Made by a program: the position numbers and the translations under genes. From Deltaproteobacteria bacterium (GTDB lineage Bacteria; Desulfobacterota; BSN033; UBA1163): a stretch of 64,000 bases of DNA. Every line of letters begins with the position of its first letter. Within the stretch, counting starts at the first letter, position 1. Positions 44,234 to 52,676 of the stretch are shown here, in pieces. Under the pieces are notes generated by a model. That model saw only the letters and a list, made by a program, of their open reading frames with translations. It had not been told where the DNA came from and ran no database searches. Location: assembly GCA_020059605.1 (NCBI GenBank), contig JAGVBT010000009.1:40323-104322 (forward strand), read 5' to 3'.

Positions 44234-44419
44234 ATGAAGCCGGCAAGGAAGTTAGTTGATCCCGAAGATTATATTCTTTCTGTCCTTTCTCCTGAGGATA
44301 GATTAGACGCAGCCCTTAAAATAGCCAAAGAAGCATTTAAAGGAACAAAGCTGACGATGAGGGATATTGATAGTGCTGTTAAATCGGTAAGGAGAAAGGC
44401 TTACGAAGGGAAGAGATAA
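44234..44419 (+). CDS. Putative antitoxin of a PIN-toxin pair
   Basis: 61 aa from ATG 44234, chosen for the GAGGTGATAAGG just upstream; a GTG at 44177 would add 19 residues. The product is small and helical (LVDPEDYILSVLSPEDRLDAA in pieces) with a basic C-terminus (KSVRRKAYEGKR). It directly precedes and nearly touches a PIN toxin frame, the usual antitoxin-first order. No named family was recognised. Since the toxin is frameshifted, this gene is an orphan antitoxin. Confidence 0.6.
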   Translation: MKPARKLVDPEDYILSVLSPEDRLDAALKIAKEAFKGTKLTMRDIDSAVKSVRRKAYEGKR

Positions 44420-44420
44420 A

Positions 44421-44835
44421 ATAGTCATTGATACAGGAGTGCTTGACTCTGCTTTTGTCTTTGGAGGAGTCCCTGAAAAAGCGATAAAGAAGGCATTTGC
44501 AGAAGCGGATATATATGTTTCCCCATCCATTCTGAAAGAATATCGTGAAGTTCCTTTAATCCTCGAAGATGAGAAAAAACTTACTCAAGCTCAATTAGAG
44601 GCATTGATTTCTGGGTTAGTTGCCTTTGTTTGTGACAAGAACAACTGTTGTTTATCCTCGAAAGAGGATACCCCTCTGTAGAGATCCGGGAGACGACATG
44701 CTCCTCGAATGCTGTTTTGAATCGAAAGCAGACATTTTGATTAGTAGCGATAGGGATCTCCTTGACATTGAAGTCCTTCCGTTTCCTCTTAAGATATTGA
44801 ACCCGAGAAAATTCTTAGAGCAGAGAGGGAAATGA
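44421..44835 (+). pseudogene. Frameshifted PIN-domain toxin
   Basis: The first frame reads IVIDTGVLDSAFVFGG (first PIN aspartate), then SPSILKEYREV, and becomes nonsense after GLVAF near 44625. The family sequence resumes in the next frame from about 44640: YPRKRIPLCRDPGDDMLLE, then ADILISSDRDLLD and PRKFLEQ. A single-base frameshift near 44625-44645 explains it. The usual toxin is an Mg-dependent RNase of the PIN family (COG1569-like). It also lacks a normal start codon; GTG 44439 would lose the first aspartate. It is very probably inactive. Confidence 0.85.
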
Positions 44836-45255
44836 GGGACACTTCCCAATTTCTCTAAGTGCTGACCGATTGCTTTGTCACGACAAACCTCATAATCCTA
44901 CTCAAAACAAAGCAGTCACTTCTGACCAAATTATTTAGCCAAGAACTCCTGGGCCGTTGACTGAATTATTCAGTCAAGTTGTTCAAAAGACGTAATGTGG
45001 CATCTGGTGTCATCCATAAAAAAGTTGGCCCCTTACAAATGAGGATTGCGAAACTTGGAATGGGGAGTTAATAAGAAATAAATGAAAGAGTTGTCGGATC
45101 GCTGAATGATTGAGTGGCTGTTGGCTAAATTTTGTTGCCAACAACTCTAAAGCGTCTGACTGAATTTTTCAGTCAAATGTTCGGGCAGAAGATAAGATTG
45201 GGGTCGGCGACGCTTTTCACGGGTAACTCAAAGTCCATTACGGGAGGCTTGAAGG
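44836..45255. repeat. Gene-free stretch with palindromic repeats
   Basis: No gene is supported. There is a perfect palindrome with arms TTGACTGAAT/ATTCAGTCAA around a single T (44957-44977), and a second, TGACTGAA-TTT-TTCAGTCA, at 45157-45175. The 29-base dispersed unit lies at 45003-45031. The palindromes share the GACTGAA arm. They have no T tract of terminator type. Confidence 0.75.
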
Positions 45256-45867
45256 ATGGGATGTTTCATAGAAAAAGACTTAATTGATAAAACGATTGCC
45301 TTTCATGGTCATAAATGCCCCGGGTTGGTCATAGGGATTCGGGCGGCAGAACTTGCCCTTAAGAGATTGGGTTGTGCTGAGGGAAAGGATCTTGTGGCTG
45401 TCGTGGAGACGGACATGTGTGGAGTGGATGCGATTCAGTTCCTCACCGGTTGCACCTTCGGCAAGGGTAATCTTATCCATAAGGATTTTGGCAAGATGGC
45501 CTTCAGCTTTTACGATCGTAGCCGAGACATAAGTTTTCGTATTCTTTTGCTGCCGGATATTTCAGGCGACTTGGGTTCGGAGCTTCGGAGTCTGATGAAG
45601 AAAGCGGAGAATGGGACGGCCAACGAAGAGGAACATGCTCGTATTCAGAAATTGAGAGACGAGCTGCAGGAGAGATATATGACCGCCGATCTGGAAAAGA
45701 TGTTCATCGTTAAAGAAGCGCCTTTGCCTGCCCCGAAGCCCGCGAGGATTTTGCAGAGCCTGCGATGTGAAGCCTGCGGGGAGATGACCATGGAATCCAG
45801 AACCCGGCGGTTCGGCGGAAAAACCTTGTGCCTACCATGTTTTGAAAGGGTAGAACAAAAAGTGTAA
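45256..45867 (+). CDS. FmdE-family protein with C-terminal zinc finger
   Basis: 203 aa. The FmdE domain has FHGHKCPGLVIGIRAAELAL (in part), ETDMCGVDAIQFLTGCTFGKGN and DFGKMAF. These carry the Cys/His residues of the family first seen beside formylmethanofuran dehydrogenase in archaea and found widely in anaerobic bacteria. The end has a CEAC...CLPC zinc ribbon. It probably binds a metal or a pterin-type cofactor; the reaction is unknown. It lies before an M28 peptidase and a nitroreductase gene, apparently one operon. Confidence 0.88.
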   Translation: MGCFIEKDLIDKTIAFHGHKCPGLVIGIRAAELALKRLGCAEGKDLVAVVETDMCGVDAIQFLTGCTFGKGNLIHKDFGKMAFSFYDRSRDISFRILLLPDISGDLGSELRSLMKKAENGTANEEEHARIQKLRDELQERYMTADLEKMFIVKEAPLPAPKPARILQSLRCEACGEMTMESRTRRFGGKTLCLPCFERVEQKV

Positions 45868-45879
45868 GTACACGTTTAT

Positions 45880-46764
45880 ATGATGAAAAAAACAGAATCA
45901 TCTCATGTCCAGAAGGAAACGGTGATAGAGAACCTTTATCAGCATGTGGAGTATCTCTCCGTCAAAATTGGAGAGCGGCATCTCTGGAAGAAGGGATCGC
46001 TTGAAAGGACTGCGAACTACATTGAGTCCGCCTTTACCTCTTATGGATATTCCGTATGGCGTCAGACCTACCCATGTTATGGGGAGGAGGTCTCAAACCT
46101 GATTGTTGAAAAGAAGGGAGAGGATGAGGGGGCCGTGGTCATCGGCGCCCACTATGATACCGTTCCCGGAACACCCGGAGCAGACGACAATGCTTCGGCC
46201 GTAGCGGGTTTGCTGGAACTGGCAAGATTGCACCGAGAAGCCCCGAATAAGAAGACCCTTCTCTTTGTCGCTTTTGCCAATGAAGAGCCTCCCTGCTTCG
46301 GATTCCCCAATATGGGGAGCATGGTTTATGCGAGGCATCTGAAGGAAAGAAAGACTTCGGTTGAAGTGATGGTTTCGCTGGAGATGATCGGGTACTTTCG
46401 CCCGGAACGGATTCAGAACTACCCCCTTCCAGGGATGAACCTGTTCTATCCCCGGACAGCTGATTTCATCGGAGTGGTGGGGAATTTTCGATCATCGAAA
46501 TATATCTCCCTATTCAAAAAGGGAATCAGGAAGCACTCGGCCATCGAGGCAAGGTCATTAACCGGACCGGAATTTTTCGGAGGAATCAACCTTTCGGATA
46601 ACTCCTCTTTCTGGCGACATGGATTTAAAGCGATCATGGTGACCGACACCTCGTTCTTCAGGAATCCGCATTACCACCAGGAGACGGACACAATCGACAC
46701 CCTCGACTTCGAGAAGATGACCGAGGTGGTCAAGGGGCTTCATTTTACACTGCTGGAGATGTAA
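45880..46764 (+). CDS. M28-family zinc aminopeptidase
   Basis: 294 aa. Zinc-site motifs are GAHYDTVPGTPGADDNASA (H and bridging D), ANEEPP (catalytic and ligand glutamates), EMIGYF and a late HYHQETDT histidine. Family members release N-terminal residues from peptides. No clear signal peptide. The start is ATGATGAAA at 45880, 12 bases after the FmdE gene. It precedes the SagB-like gene. Confidence 0.9.
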   Translation: MMKKTESSHVQKETVIENLYQHVEYLSVKIGERHLWKKGSLERTANYIESAFTSYGYSVWRQTYPCYGEEVSNLIVEKKGEDEGAVVIGAHYDTVPGTPGADDNASAVAGLLELARLHREAPNKKTLLFVAFANEEPPCFGFPNMGSMVYARHLKERKTSVEVMVSLEMIGYFRPERIQNYPLPGMNLFYPRTADFIGVVGNFRSSKYISLFKKGIRKHSAIEARSLTGPEFFGGINLSDNSSFWRHGFKAIMVTDTSFFRNPHYHQETDTIDTLDFEKMTEVVKGLHFTLLEM

Positions 46765-46769
46765 AAGGA

Positions 46770-47363
46770 ATGAATATGGCACAAGAGATCAGATTTCCGA
46801 AGCCGAAGGAAAGGGGACCCGTCTCCATTGAAGAGACTCTTCATCAAAGGAGGTCGGTGAGGGATTATAAAAAGGCGTCGCTGAACCTGGAAGAGGTGTC
46901 GCAACTTCTCTGGTCAGCCTCCGGGAAAAATCTTTACCGGAGAACAGCTCCTTCTGCCGGAGCCACCTATCCCCTGGAAATCTATCTGGTTGTGGGTGAA
47001 GTGGAAGGTCTGGAACCGGGGGTCTATCATTATTCCATCCCCAGACATGATTTGAAGAAGATCAAAGAACAGGATATCCGCAGGAGGTTATGCCGGGCGG
47101 CCTTAGAGCAGAGGATGATCGAGAGGGCGCCCCTCACCATGATCATCGCCGCCGATTATGGACGAACGACCGGCCATTACGGCCAGAGAGGGGTCCGGTA
47201 TGTCCATATGGAGGTGGGCCATGTGGGACAGAACGTTTCGCTTCAGGCCGTGGCCATGAACATGGGAACGGTGATGATCGGTGCGTTTGATGATCAGCGG
47301 GTCAAAGAGATTCTTGAAATAGCAGAAGAGCCTCTGTATATCATTCCTGTGGGGAAAGTTTGA
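46770..47363 (+). CDS. SagB/ThcOx-type nitroreductase-fold oxidoreductase
   Basis: 197 aa, a FMN-binding nitroreductase-like protein. It has RRSVRDYKKASLNLEEVSQL (in part), the SagB-type APSAGATYPLEIYLV segment and VGHVGQNVSLQAVAMNMG. Family members oxidise azolines or reduce unknown substrates. No azoline-peptide cyclase or precursor peptide is next to it, so it is the stand-alone form. It follows the peptidase by 5 bases. Confidence 0.9.
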   Translation: MNMAQEIRFPKPKERGPVSIEETLHQRRSVRDYKKASLNLEEVSQLLWSASGKNLYRRTAPSAGATYPLEIYLVVGEVEGLEPGVYHYSIPRHDLKKIKEQDIRRRLCRAALEQRMIERAPLTMIIAADYGRTTGHYGQRGVRYVHMEVGHVGQNVSLQAVAMNMGTVMIGAFDDQRVKEILEIAEEPLYIIPVGKV

Positions 47364-47544
47364 CATTGGGTTAAGGTAAGGGCAAAGTCGGAGACTCGAC
47401 TCTTCGAGATGCCAGTTTAGTGTTTGGGTAAAGGTAAGAGTTTAAATTATTTATCCCAACCCATTCACTTTTCACCAAACCGGCCTCCTCGCCATAACCT
47501 ATTCACCTTGCCTAAATGTTTTTAGATTACCCGGTTGGGTTCCC

Positions 47545-48126
47545 TCAGGACGGGTTTCCTTTCAGGCCGATGGCTTCAGCCACTTCCTGCATTCCTTTGA
47601 TCGTGTCATCGATCAGTTCGTCCAGACCCACCTGAAGCATCTCCGCCCCTTTTTCGATGATGGATCGGTCCACGCCGGCGGCAAATCTCTTGTCTTTCCA
47701 CTTGTTCTTAACCGATTTGACCTGGACATCGAGGACGCTTTTGGATGGGCGGATCAGAGCGGTCGTCACGACAAGTCCTGTCAGTTCGTCAACGGTGTAG
47801 AGATACTTTTCCAGATCGGTCTGAGGCATCACCTCCGAGCAGATGCCCCATCCATGAGAGACCGCAGCCCGGATATATTCTTCCGGCCATCCTTTTTCCC
47901 GAAGAATTTCTCCTGTTTTTTGGCAATGCTGATCGGGAAACTTCTCATAATCCAGGTCGTGAATCAGGCCGATGATCCCCCATTTCTCCTCATCCTCGCC
48001 CCGCTTCCTCGCGATGTAGCGCATGACCCCCTCCACCGAGTAAGCATGTTTGCGAAGGCCGTCGCTCTCATTATATTGATGAAGAAGTCCTAAAGCCTCC
48101 TGCCGGGTCGGCACTTTTTCTTCCAT
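47545..48126 (-). CDS. HD-domain metal-dependent phosphohydrolase-like protein
   Basis: 193 aa from ATG 48126, with GAGGAGG about 6 bases upstream; the frame to 48162 is not needed. The first HD histidine is in KHAYSVEGVM, then LIHDLDYE (HD pair), HCQKTGEIL and AAVSHGWG. It is the small cytoplasmic HD hydrolase group (TIGR00277-like from memory). Divergently placed to the MBL gene at 48257. Confidence 0.88.
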   Translation of the reverse strand: MEEKVPTRQEALGLLHQYNESDGLRKHAYSVEGVMRYIARKRGEDEEKWGIIGLIHDLDYEKFPDQHCQKTGEILREKGWPEEYIRAAVSHGWGICSEVMPQTDLEKYLYTVDELTGLVVTTALIRPSKSVLDVQVKSVKNKWKDKRFAAGVDRSIIEKGAEMLQVGLDELIDDTIKGMQEVAEAIGLKGNPS

Positions 48127-48256
48127 GGTTGCCTCCTCTCTTCCATATTCCTTTTTTATCATTTGATTTCCATGCCGGTCAAGGGGGAATCCTAAATTGA
48201 CAGGAACTCCCCGGTGGGTTATTCGTTTTTAAGGCTTTTTGAACGGAGGGAGATCT

Positions 48257-48982
48257 ATGCCAAAGATTGCCGAGGGTGTCTATTTCGTTCCGGGGCAGGA
48301 CGAGATGATGCCGGATTCCCACACCTATGTGATTGGAAACCCGTCCTCCAAGGACTTATCCCTTATCGATCCGGGTCTTCTGGGAAAAGGGGAGTATAAG
48401 ATGGATTCCATCCTTCAGATGGGCATTGATCCGGAGGATATCCGGAGGGTGATCATGACCCATACCCATTTCGACCATATCGGCGCGCTCTCCGAGATTC
48501 AGGGGAAGATCCCGAAAGCGGAACTCTGGATCCATCACATCGAGGGCGACCTCCTGGAACAGGGGGATGAGAGGGCGGTCTACGGGATGGAGATGTTTCA
48601 GCAGGTCTGTCAGATGCAGTACCGGATAAAGCCCGGACGTTTCACGTTTAAGGTCCATCGAAAACTTGAGGGCGGTGAAACGCTGCAGATCGGGGATATG
48701 GCGTGGGAGGTCATCCATATTCCGGGCCACTCGGCTGGCAGCATCGGCCTCTATGCTCCGGCCGAAAAGATTCTCATCCCGGGCGATGTCCTCTATGCGG
48801 ACCATGCCATCGGACGCTTCGACCTCTTCGGAGCTGACGCCGAAGCGCTGAAACAGTCGCTCATTCGTCTTTCTGAACGAAGGGTGGAAATCCTTCTGCC
48901 CGGTCACAATCAAATCGTTAAAAAACTGCCTGAAGGCTACACGCTTGAAACCTTAAAACAATGGGAACCCTATCTGGCTTGA
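48257..48982 (+). CDS. Metallo-beta-lactamase-fold hydrolase
   Basis: 241 aa from ATG 48257, just after GGAGGGAGA. The metal-binding HTHFDHIG, IPGHSAGSIGLY and PGDVLYADH segments are all present, with a final LLPGHN. Resembles glyoxalase II-like and hydroxyacylglutathione hydrolase-like enzymes; the substrate is not clear. It is divergent from the HD-domain gene and about 13 bases before the histone-deacetylase-like gene. Confidence 0.9.
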   Translation: MPKIAEGVYFVPGQDEMMPDSHTYVIGNPSSKDLSLIDPGLLGKGEYKMDSILQMGIDPEDIRRVIMTHTHFDHIGALSEIQGKIPKAELWIHHIEGDLLEQGDERAVYGMEMFQQVCQMQYRIKPGRFTFKVHRKLEGGETLQIGDMAWEVIHIPGHSAGSIGLYAPAEKILIPGDVLYADHAIGRFDLFGADAEALKQSLIRLSERRVEILLPGHNQIVKKLPEGYTLETLKQWEPYLA

Positions 48983-48995
48983 TCCCGGACATCCG

Positions 48996-50285
48996 ATGAT
49001 GACAAACCTCTTAAGGCTCTTGACCTTTATCATCTTGCTCGGTTCGATGGGCGCTCCGGGCATGGCCCAACCAAAGCAGGAGGTCTGGTACCATACCGGC
49101 TATCCGGGAGGAGTCGGGGGTCCGGGATCCGGGATGTCCGCTTTGACAGGACCGACAAAAATGCCAGCGATCTTTGAAGCCATTTTGCGGAATCGCCTGG
49201 TCGAACCCGGCCAGATCCATACGGACAGCCTTTCGGTGACGGGCCGAGCCTCCTTTGCTCCCCCTATCGATCTTGAAAGTCTTCGGGCCGTTCACACCGA
49301 TCGCTATTTAAAAGCGCTCTTCACGGGAGAACCCCGTAGCCTTGCCATGTCCCAGGGGCTCCCGACCTGGAATGAAAAGATTGCGGAAGGATGGTTGCTC
49401 AATGTTGGCGGCCTTTATGCGGCAAGCGAGACGGCGCTTTATAAAAGGACAATCACCGCCAATCTCGGGCATGGTTATCATCATGCCGCCGTCAATCGCG
49501 GAATGGGTTTTTGCACGATCAATGGTCTTGTCGTGGCGGCTAAAAAACTGATTCGCCAAGAGAAGGCAAAACGGGTCATGATCATCGACCTCGACCACCA
49601 CGAGGGGAATGGAACGGCGGAGAGTATCCTTGGAGAGCCCCGGATCTGGAATGTCTCCATCTACGGCAGTTATATGGGGGGGCCTCTTTCGGCGGAAAAC
49701 AACCACGTTTTCCATGTCCGCCATGATGCCCTTGAAAGGGGGAGAAAACGTGACGCTCATTATCTCGCCATTGTCTCTGACGTCCTTCCCCGGCTGATTC
49801 GGCTTCAGGACCCGGATCTCATTCTCTATCAGGCAGGAATGGATCCTTTTGATGGCGCCGGGATCAGCCGAAACGCCCTGGCCATCCGGGATGCCTATGT
49901 GTTCTCGCTCTGCCTCTCGCTGGATAAGCCGGTCACCTGGGTGCTTGCAGGCGGCTATGCCGATCTTAACACGCTCGTCGAGCTCCATACGGATACGGTT
50001 CGAATGGCGAATGAGGTTCTCAGGAGCGTTCCGCCCGGAAGCCGAATCGTTCATCAAAGGGCCTCAGCCTACGAATGGGTTTCGCGAGAACGGGTGATTA
50101 CCTTTCCCAGTTGGAAATTACTTGTCGAGGGGAAATTGGAGGTGCATATCCCTGAACGGATGTCCGGTTGGGCCGTTCAGGAGTTTATGTCAGAAAGGGA
50201 ACGGGTCCTCCGGGAGGAGCGACTGCCGGACGATGAGATTCAATCCGTCTACCGAAGACTTTTTGTGGGGAAATCTTCCCCCTGA
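48996..50285 (+). CDS. Exported histone deacetylase-superfamily amidohydrolase
   Basis: 429 aa. The N-terminus is a signal peptide (LLRLLTFIILLGSMGAPGMA before QPKQE). The HDAC active-site pieces are GHGYHHA (catalytic His pair), GFCTING, IDLDHHEGNG (zinc D and H), QAGMDPFDGAG and AGGYAD, so the enzyme should be active. The family removes acetyl groups from polyamines, lysines or other amides. Cytoplasmic HDAC-like proteins are the rule; export is the odd feature here. Confidence 0.88.
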   Translation: MMTNLLRLLTFIILLGSMGAPGMAQPKQEVWYHTGYPGGVGGPGSGMSALTGPTKMPAIFEAILRNRLVEPGQIHTDSLSVTGRASFAPPIDLESLRAVHTDRYLKALFTGEPRSLAMSQGLPTWNEKIAEGWLLNVGGLYAASETALYKRTITANLGHGYHHAAVNRGMGFCTINGLVVAAKKLIRQEKAKRVMIIDLDHHEGNGTAESILGEPRIWNVSIYGSYMGGPLSAENNHVFHVRHDALERGRKRDAHYLAIVSDVLPRLIRLQDPDLILYQAGMDPFDGAGISRNALAIRDAYVFSLCLSLDKPVTWVLAGGYADLNTLVELHTDTVRMANEVLRSVPPGSRIVHQRASAYEWVSRERVITFPSWKLLVEGKLEVHIPERMSGWAVQEFMSERERVLREERLPDDEIQSVYRRLFVGKSSP

Positions 50286-50341
50286 AGCCAAGCATCCATT
50301 CTCCTCAGCGGCCTATGTCCGGTTCCTTTAGAAGGGGAAGA

Positions 50342-51967
50342 TCAGTTTTTTAAGAGGTCTTTCAGGAAATCGGTTGACCTTCTTTTTTTCGTTCTTTCGG
50401 AATCACCGATCGTCCTTTCCTGGAGAAGCTTTTCCATCCCCTTGGTCAGAGTCCGGCCGATCTGCTTTTTCATCACTTCTTCATCCAACGTGACCGAAGG
50501 CTTTTCAGTTGTACCTTTGATCCTGAGTGGGATGACTTTCCATCCCTTTTCATCCTCCAGCCATTTGATGGCGGTCAGTTTTCGATCAAGGTTTCGCGTA
50601 AGTTCCGGAGACATCTTCAACTCGGCCGAAAGGTCGAGCCTCTGATCAAAGTGGACCGCTCCTTTCGGAGAGAATCTAAAGAGGGGGGACTCGATCCAAC
50701 CGTCAATGAATAATTTTTCTTCCCTGATATCGCATTGGAAGAGGCCCTGGTGAAAACTCGGGTTCTTCAGGGAGGAGACGCCTGTCAGAAATGCGACGGC
50801 TTCAAAGATAGGAGACTGTTTAATCGCGCCTTTGCCGAGGGTGACATCGGCTTTTCCTTGTAGGGTCTTTTGAATGTCCTCGGCGGCAAACCGGAGATTC
50901 CCCCCAAGAGACCCGTCCGCCTGGAAGGACCCGTCTGCGAGGAATTGAAATCCAAGAGGCTCAAGCTTTATCACCCCGCCTGCATAACGGTATTCCAGGC
51001 GAAAGTTCTTGATCGTGTAATCCTGATATCTGGCCGAATCGATGGCGACCTGGCCCGAGGCCGTAAGCTTCAACGTTGGCCCTTCCCCTTTTGAGACTCC
51101 GGCCTTTTTCCCCTTCTTTTGAGGAGCCGTCTCGGGAGGTTTCTTGCCGCCGGCCAAACCCATCAGGTTCTGAAGATCGAGGCTCCTGGCGCGGAGATGG
51201 GCCGTGATCTCAGGGGCGGAAAGATATTCTTTGACCGTAAGCGAAAGATCCAGAGATTCCTTTCCAATGGAGGTTTGTAAGGCGCCGCGAATCGTATTGG
51301 CATCCATATCGACCTTCCCCGAGACCTTGAGGTCGGCCTCCTTCAAGATGGCTTTCATCTCTTTCAGGAAGATCTTTCCGGCCTCCATCCGGGGTTTGCC
51401 GTCCTGTCCGATGGATCCTTTGAATTCCGCATCAAGCGTGAGAGAGACATCGGGCGTCTCCTTCTCTTCATCGATGTAGGATAGACGGGCGTCGCGGATG
51501 AATAATCGCTCCGAAAGGATGGAGAAGGGAAGTCCCTGTGGTTCCGGGGAAGAAAACCCCTGGGATTTCTGTGAATGTCTTGCGGAGATATCGCTGAAGT
51601 TATAGCCTCCCCCTTTTTCCTTCCGGAGGGTGACCGATGGCGAAAGGATTTCTATCTTATCGATGACAAGCTCTTTTTTCAGAAGAGGCAGAAGGCGGTA
51701 GGAGAGGACAAACCTCTCCATCTTCAGAAAATCTTCCCTGCCGTCGCTCTCTTTTACATGAAGCCCCGTTGCCACAATTCCTTTAAAGAGTGAAACCCGG
51801 ATCTCCTCCAGTTGCACCTTCCTGCCGGTCAGATCCTCTATTTTCGGAATCAGGAGCGCCTTGAGCCTCTCGCCCGAAAGATAACTCCTGACCAGAAGGG
51901 AGAGTCCCAGAGTAAAAAGAACGAGAATTGCCGCCAGGACCACGGCCCATTTTACTATTTTTTTCAT
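50342..51967 (-). CDS. AsmA-like/DUF748-type envelope protein
   Basis: 541 aa from ATG 51967, with GAGAGGATGCT just upstream; the frame continues to 52102 but without a good start. One N-terminal hydrophobic segment (KWAVVLAAILVLFTLGLSLL) anchors a large beta-rich periplasmic part with RVSLFKGIVATGLHV near its beginning and the low-complexity APQKKGKKAGVSKGEG in the middle. AsmA-like proteins help envelope assembly or lipid transport. It ends with a basic tail. Confidence 0.82.
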   Translation of the reverse strand: MKKIVKWAVVLAAILVLFTLGLSLLVRSYLSGERLKALLIPKIEDLTGRKVQLEEIRVSLFKGIVATGLHVKESDGREDFLKMERFVLSYRLLPLLKKELVIDKIEILSPSVTLRKEKGGGYNFSDISARHSQKSQGFSSPEPQGLPFSILSERLFIRDARLSYIDEEKETPDVSLTLDAEFKGSIGQDGKPRMEAGKIFLKEMKAILKEADLKVSGKVDMDANTIRGALQTSIGKESLDLSLTVKEYLSAPEITAHLRARSLDLQNLMGLAGGKKPPETAPQKKGKKAGVSKGEGPTLKLTASGQVAIDSARYQDYTIKNFRLEYRYAGGVIKLEPLGFQFLADGSFQADGSLGGNLRFAAEDIQKTLQGKADVTLGKGAIKQSPIFEAVAFLTGVSSLKNPSFHQGLFQCDIREEKLFIDGWIESPLFRFSPKGAVHFDQRLDLSAELKMSPELTRNLDRKLTAIKWLEDEKGWKVIPLRIKGTTEKPSVTLDEEVMKKQIGRTLTKGMEKLLQERTIGDSERTKKRRSTDFLKDLLKN

Positions 51968-52044
51968 AGCATCCTCTCCGAAGCGTTTCCGTTCGGCGAT
52001 GTCAGTAAAAAACGAGGGGTGCCCCTTGATGGCGCTCCGTTCAT

Positions 52045-52425
52045 TCACCCTTGAACAGAGATTTTGAAAGTCGCAGGCCCCGTGCTTCCATGAATATTGC
52101 AATTGGCCTCTGTGATGATTTCCATATCTTCAAGGGCCGTGAGTTTGACCTCCCGAGTGAAGACCTCGGCTTCAGGTCTCTGATTCCAGGAGAAGTCCCA
52201 TCGGGCGATTTCCTTCCGGTTCACGACGACCTGCAACCAGTTGGTGTAGTGGAGGAAATTGTTCCCCTTGTGCCTGACCGTCACCCGGATCATGACCTCC
52301 GAACCTTTGGCAACGGTTTGTGGAGCTTCGATGGAGGTGGACGATTTGTTTGCGAGGGCCGTCCGGACATAGAGGGGCAGAGCGGGCAAGACCAGCAGGG
52401 CAATCAATAATTTCCTCCTTGTCAT
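52045..52425 (-). CDS. Exported superoxide-reductase-like (SORL) domain protein
   Basis: 126 aa from ATG 52425 (GAGGTG before it). A signal peptide beginning TRRKLL contains twin arginines, so Tat export is possible. The mature part has HKGNNFLHYTNWL and the terminal ANCNIHG, which resemble the His/Cys iron ligands of superoxide reductase (desulfoferrodoxin family). Spacing of the first two histidines is 7 instead of 6, and other ligands are not evident, so activity is uncertain. It might instead be a related SoxZ-like Ig-fold domain. Confidence 0.7.
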   Translation of the reverse strand: MTRRKLLIALLVLPALPLYVRTALANKSSTSIEAPQTVAKGSEVMIRVTVRHKGNNFLHYTNWLQVVVNRKEIARWDFSWNQRPEAEVFTREVKLTALEDMEIITEANCNIHGSTGPATFKISVQG

Positions 52426-52479
52426 GGCAACACCTCTTTGATGATATCTACTGTAGTGCGTCATAAATCCCTTTACAAT

Positions 52480-52562
52480 CCGTTCGTGGTGAGCATGTCG
52501 AACCATGAACGGAACCGCCGGATATCGTTCACCCTTCGACAAGCTCAGGGTGAACGGGACAT
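52480..52562. repeat. REP-like inverted repeat
   Basis: CCGTTCGTGGTGAGCATGTC and CATGAACGG, then TTCACCCTTCGACAAGCTCA with GGTGAACGG, form two adjacent imperfect palindromes with related arms. The TTCGACAAGCTCAGGGTGAAC type is a widely dispersed intergenic repeat in many bacteria. It separates the SORL gene from the M23 gene. Confidence 0.7.
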
Positions 52563-52676
52563 GTAAAGAAGCGTTAGACGCACAACACTACGATACATTT
52601 TAACCCAACCCCGGGGAAAATGGAATTTAAAAATAGACGGGGAATTGTCCCGGCGGAGAAGATGTGGGATAATTAA

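Noticed and set aside
43734..45255. CRISPR array in the repeat-rich region
   Set aside because: Repeats are few, unevenly spaced and differ from each other; there are no regular spacers and no cas genes.
49308..50057. 249-aa minus-strand frame
   Set aside because: Antisense shadow of the histone-deacetylase-like gene, which has full active-site motifs.
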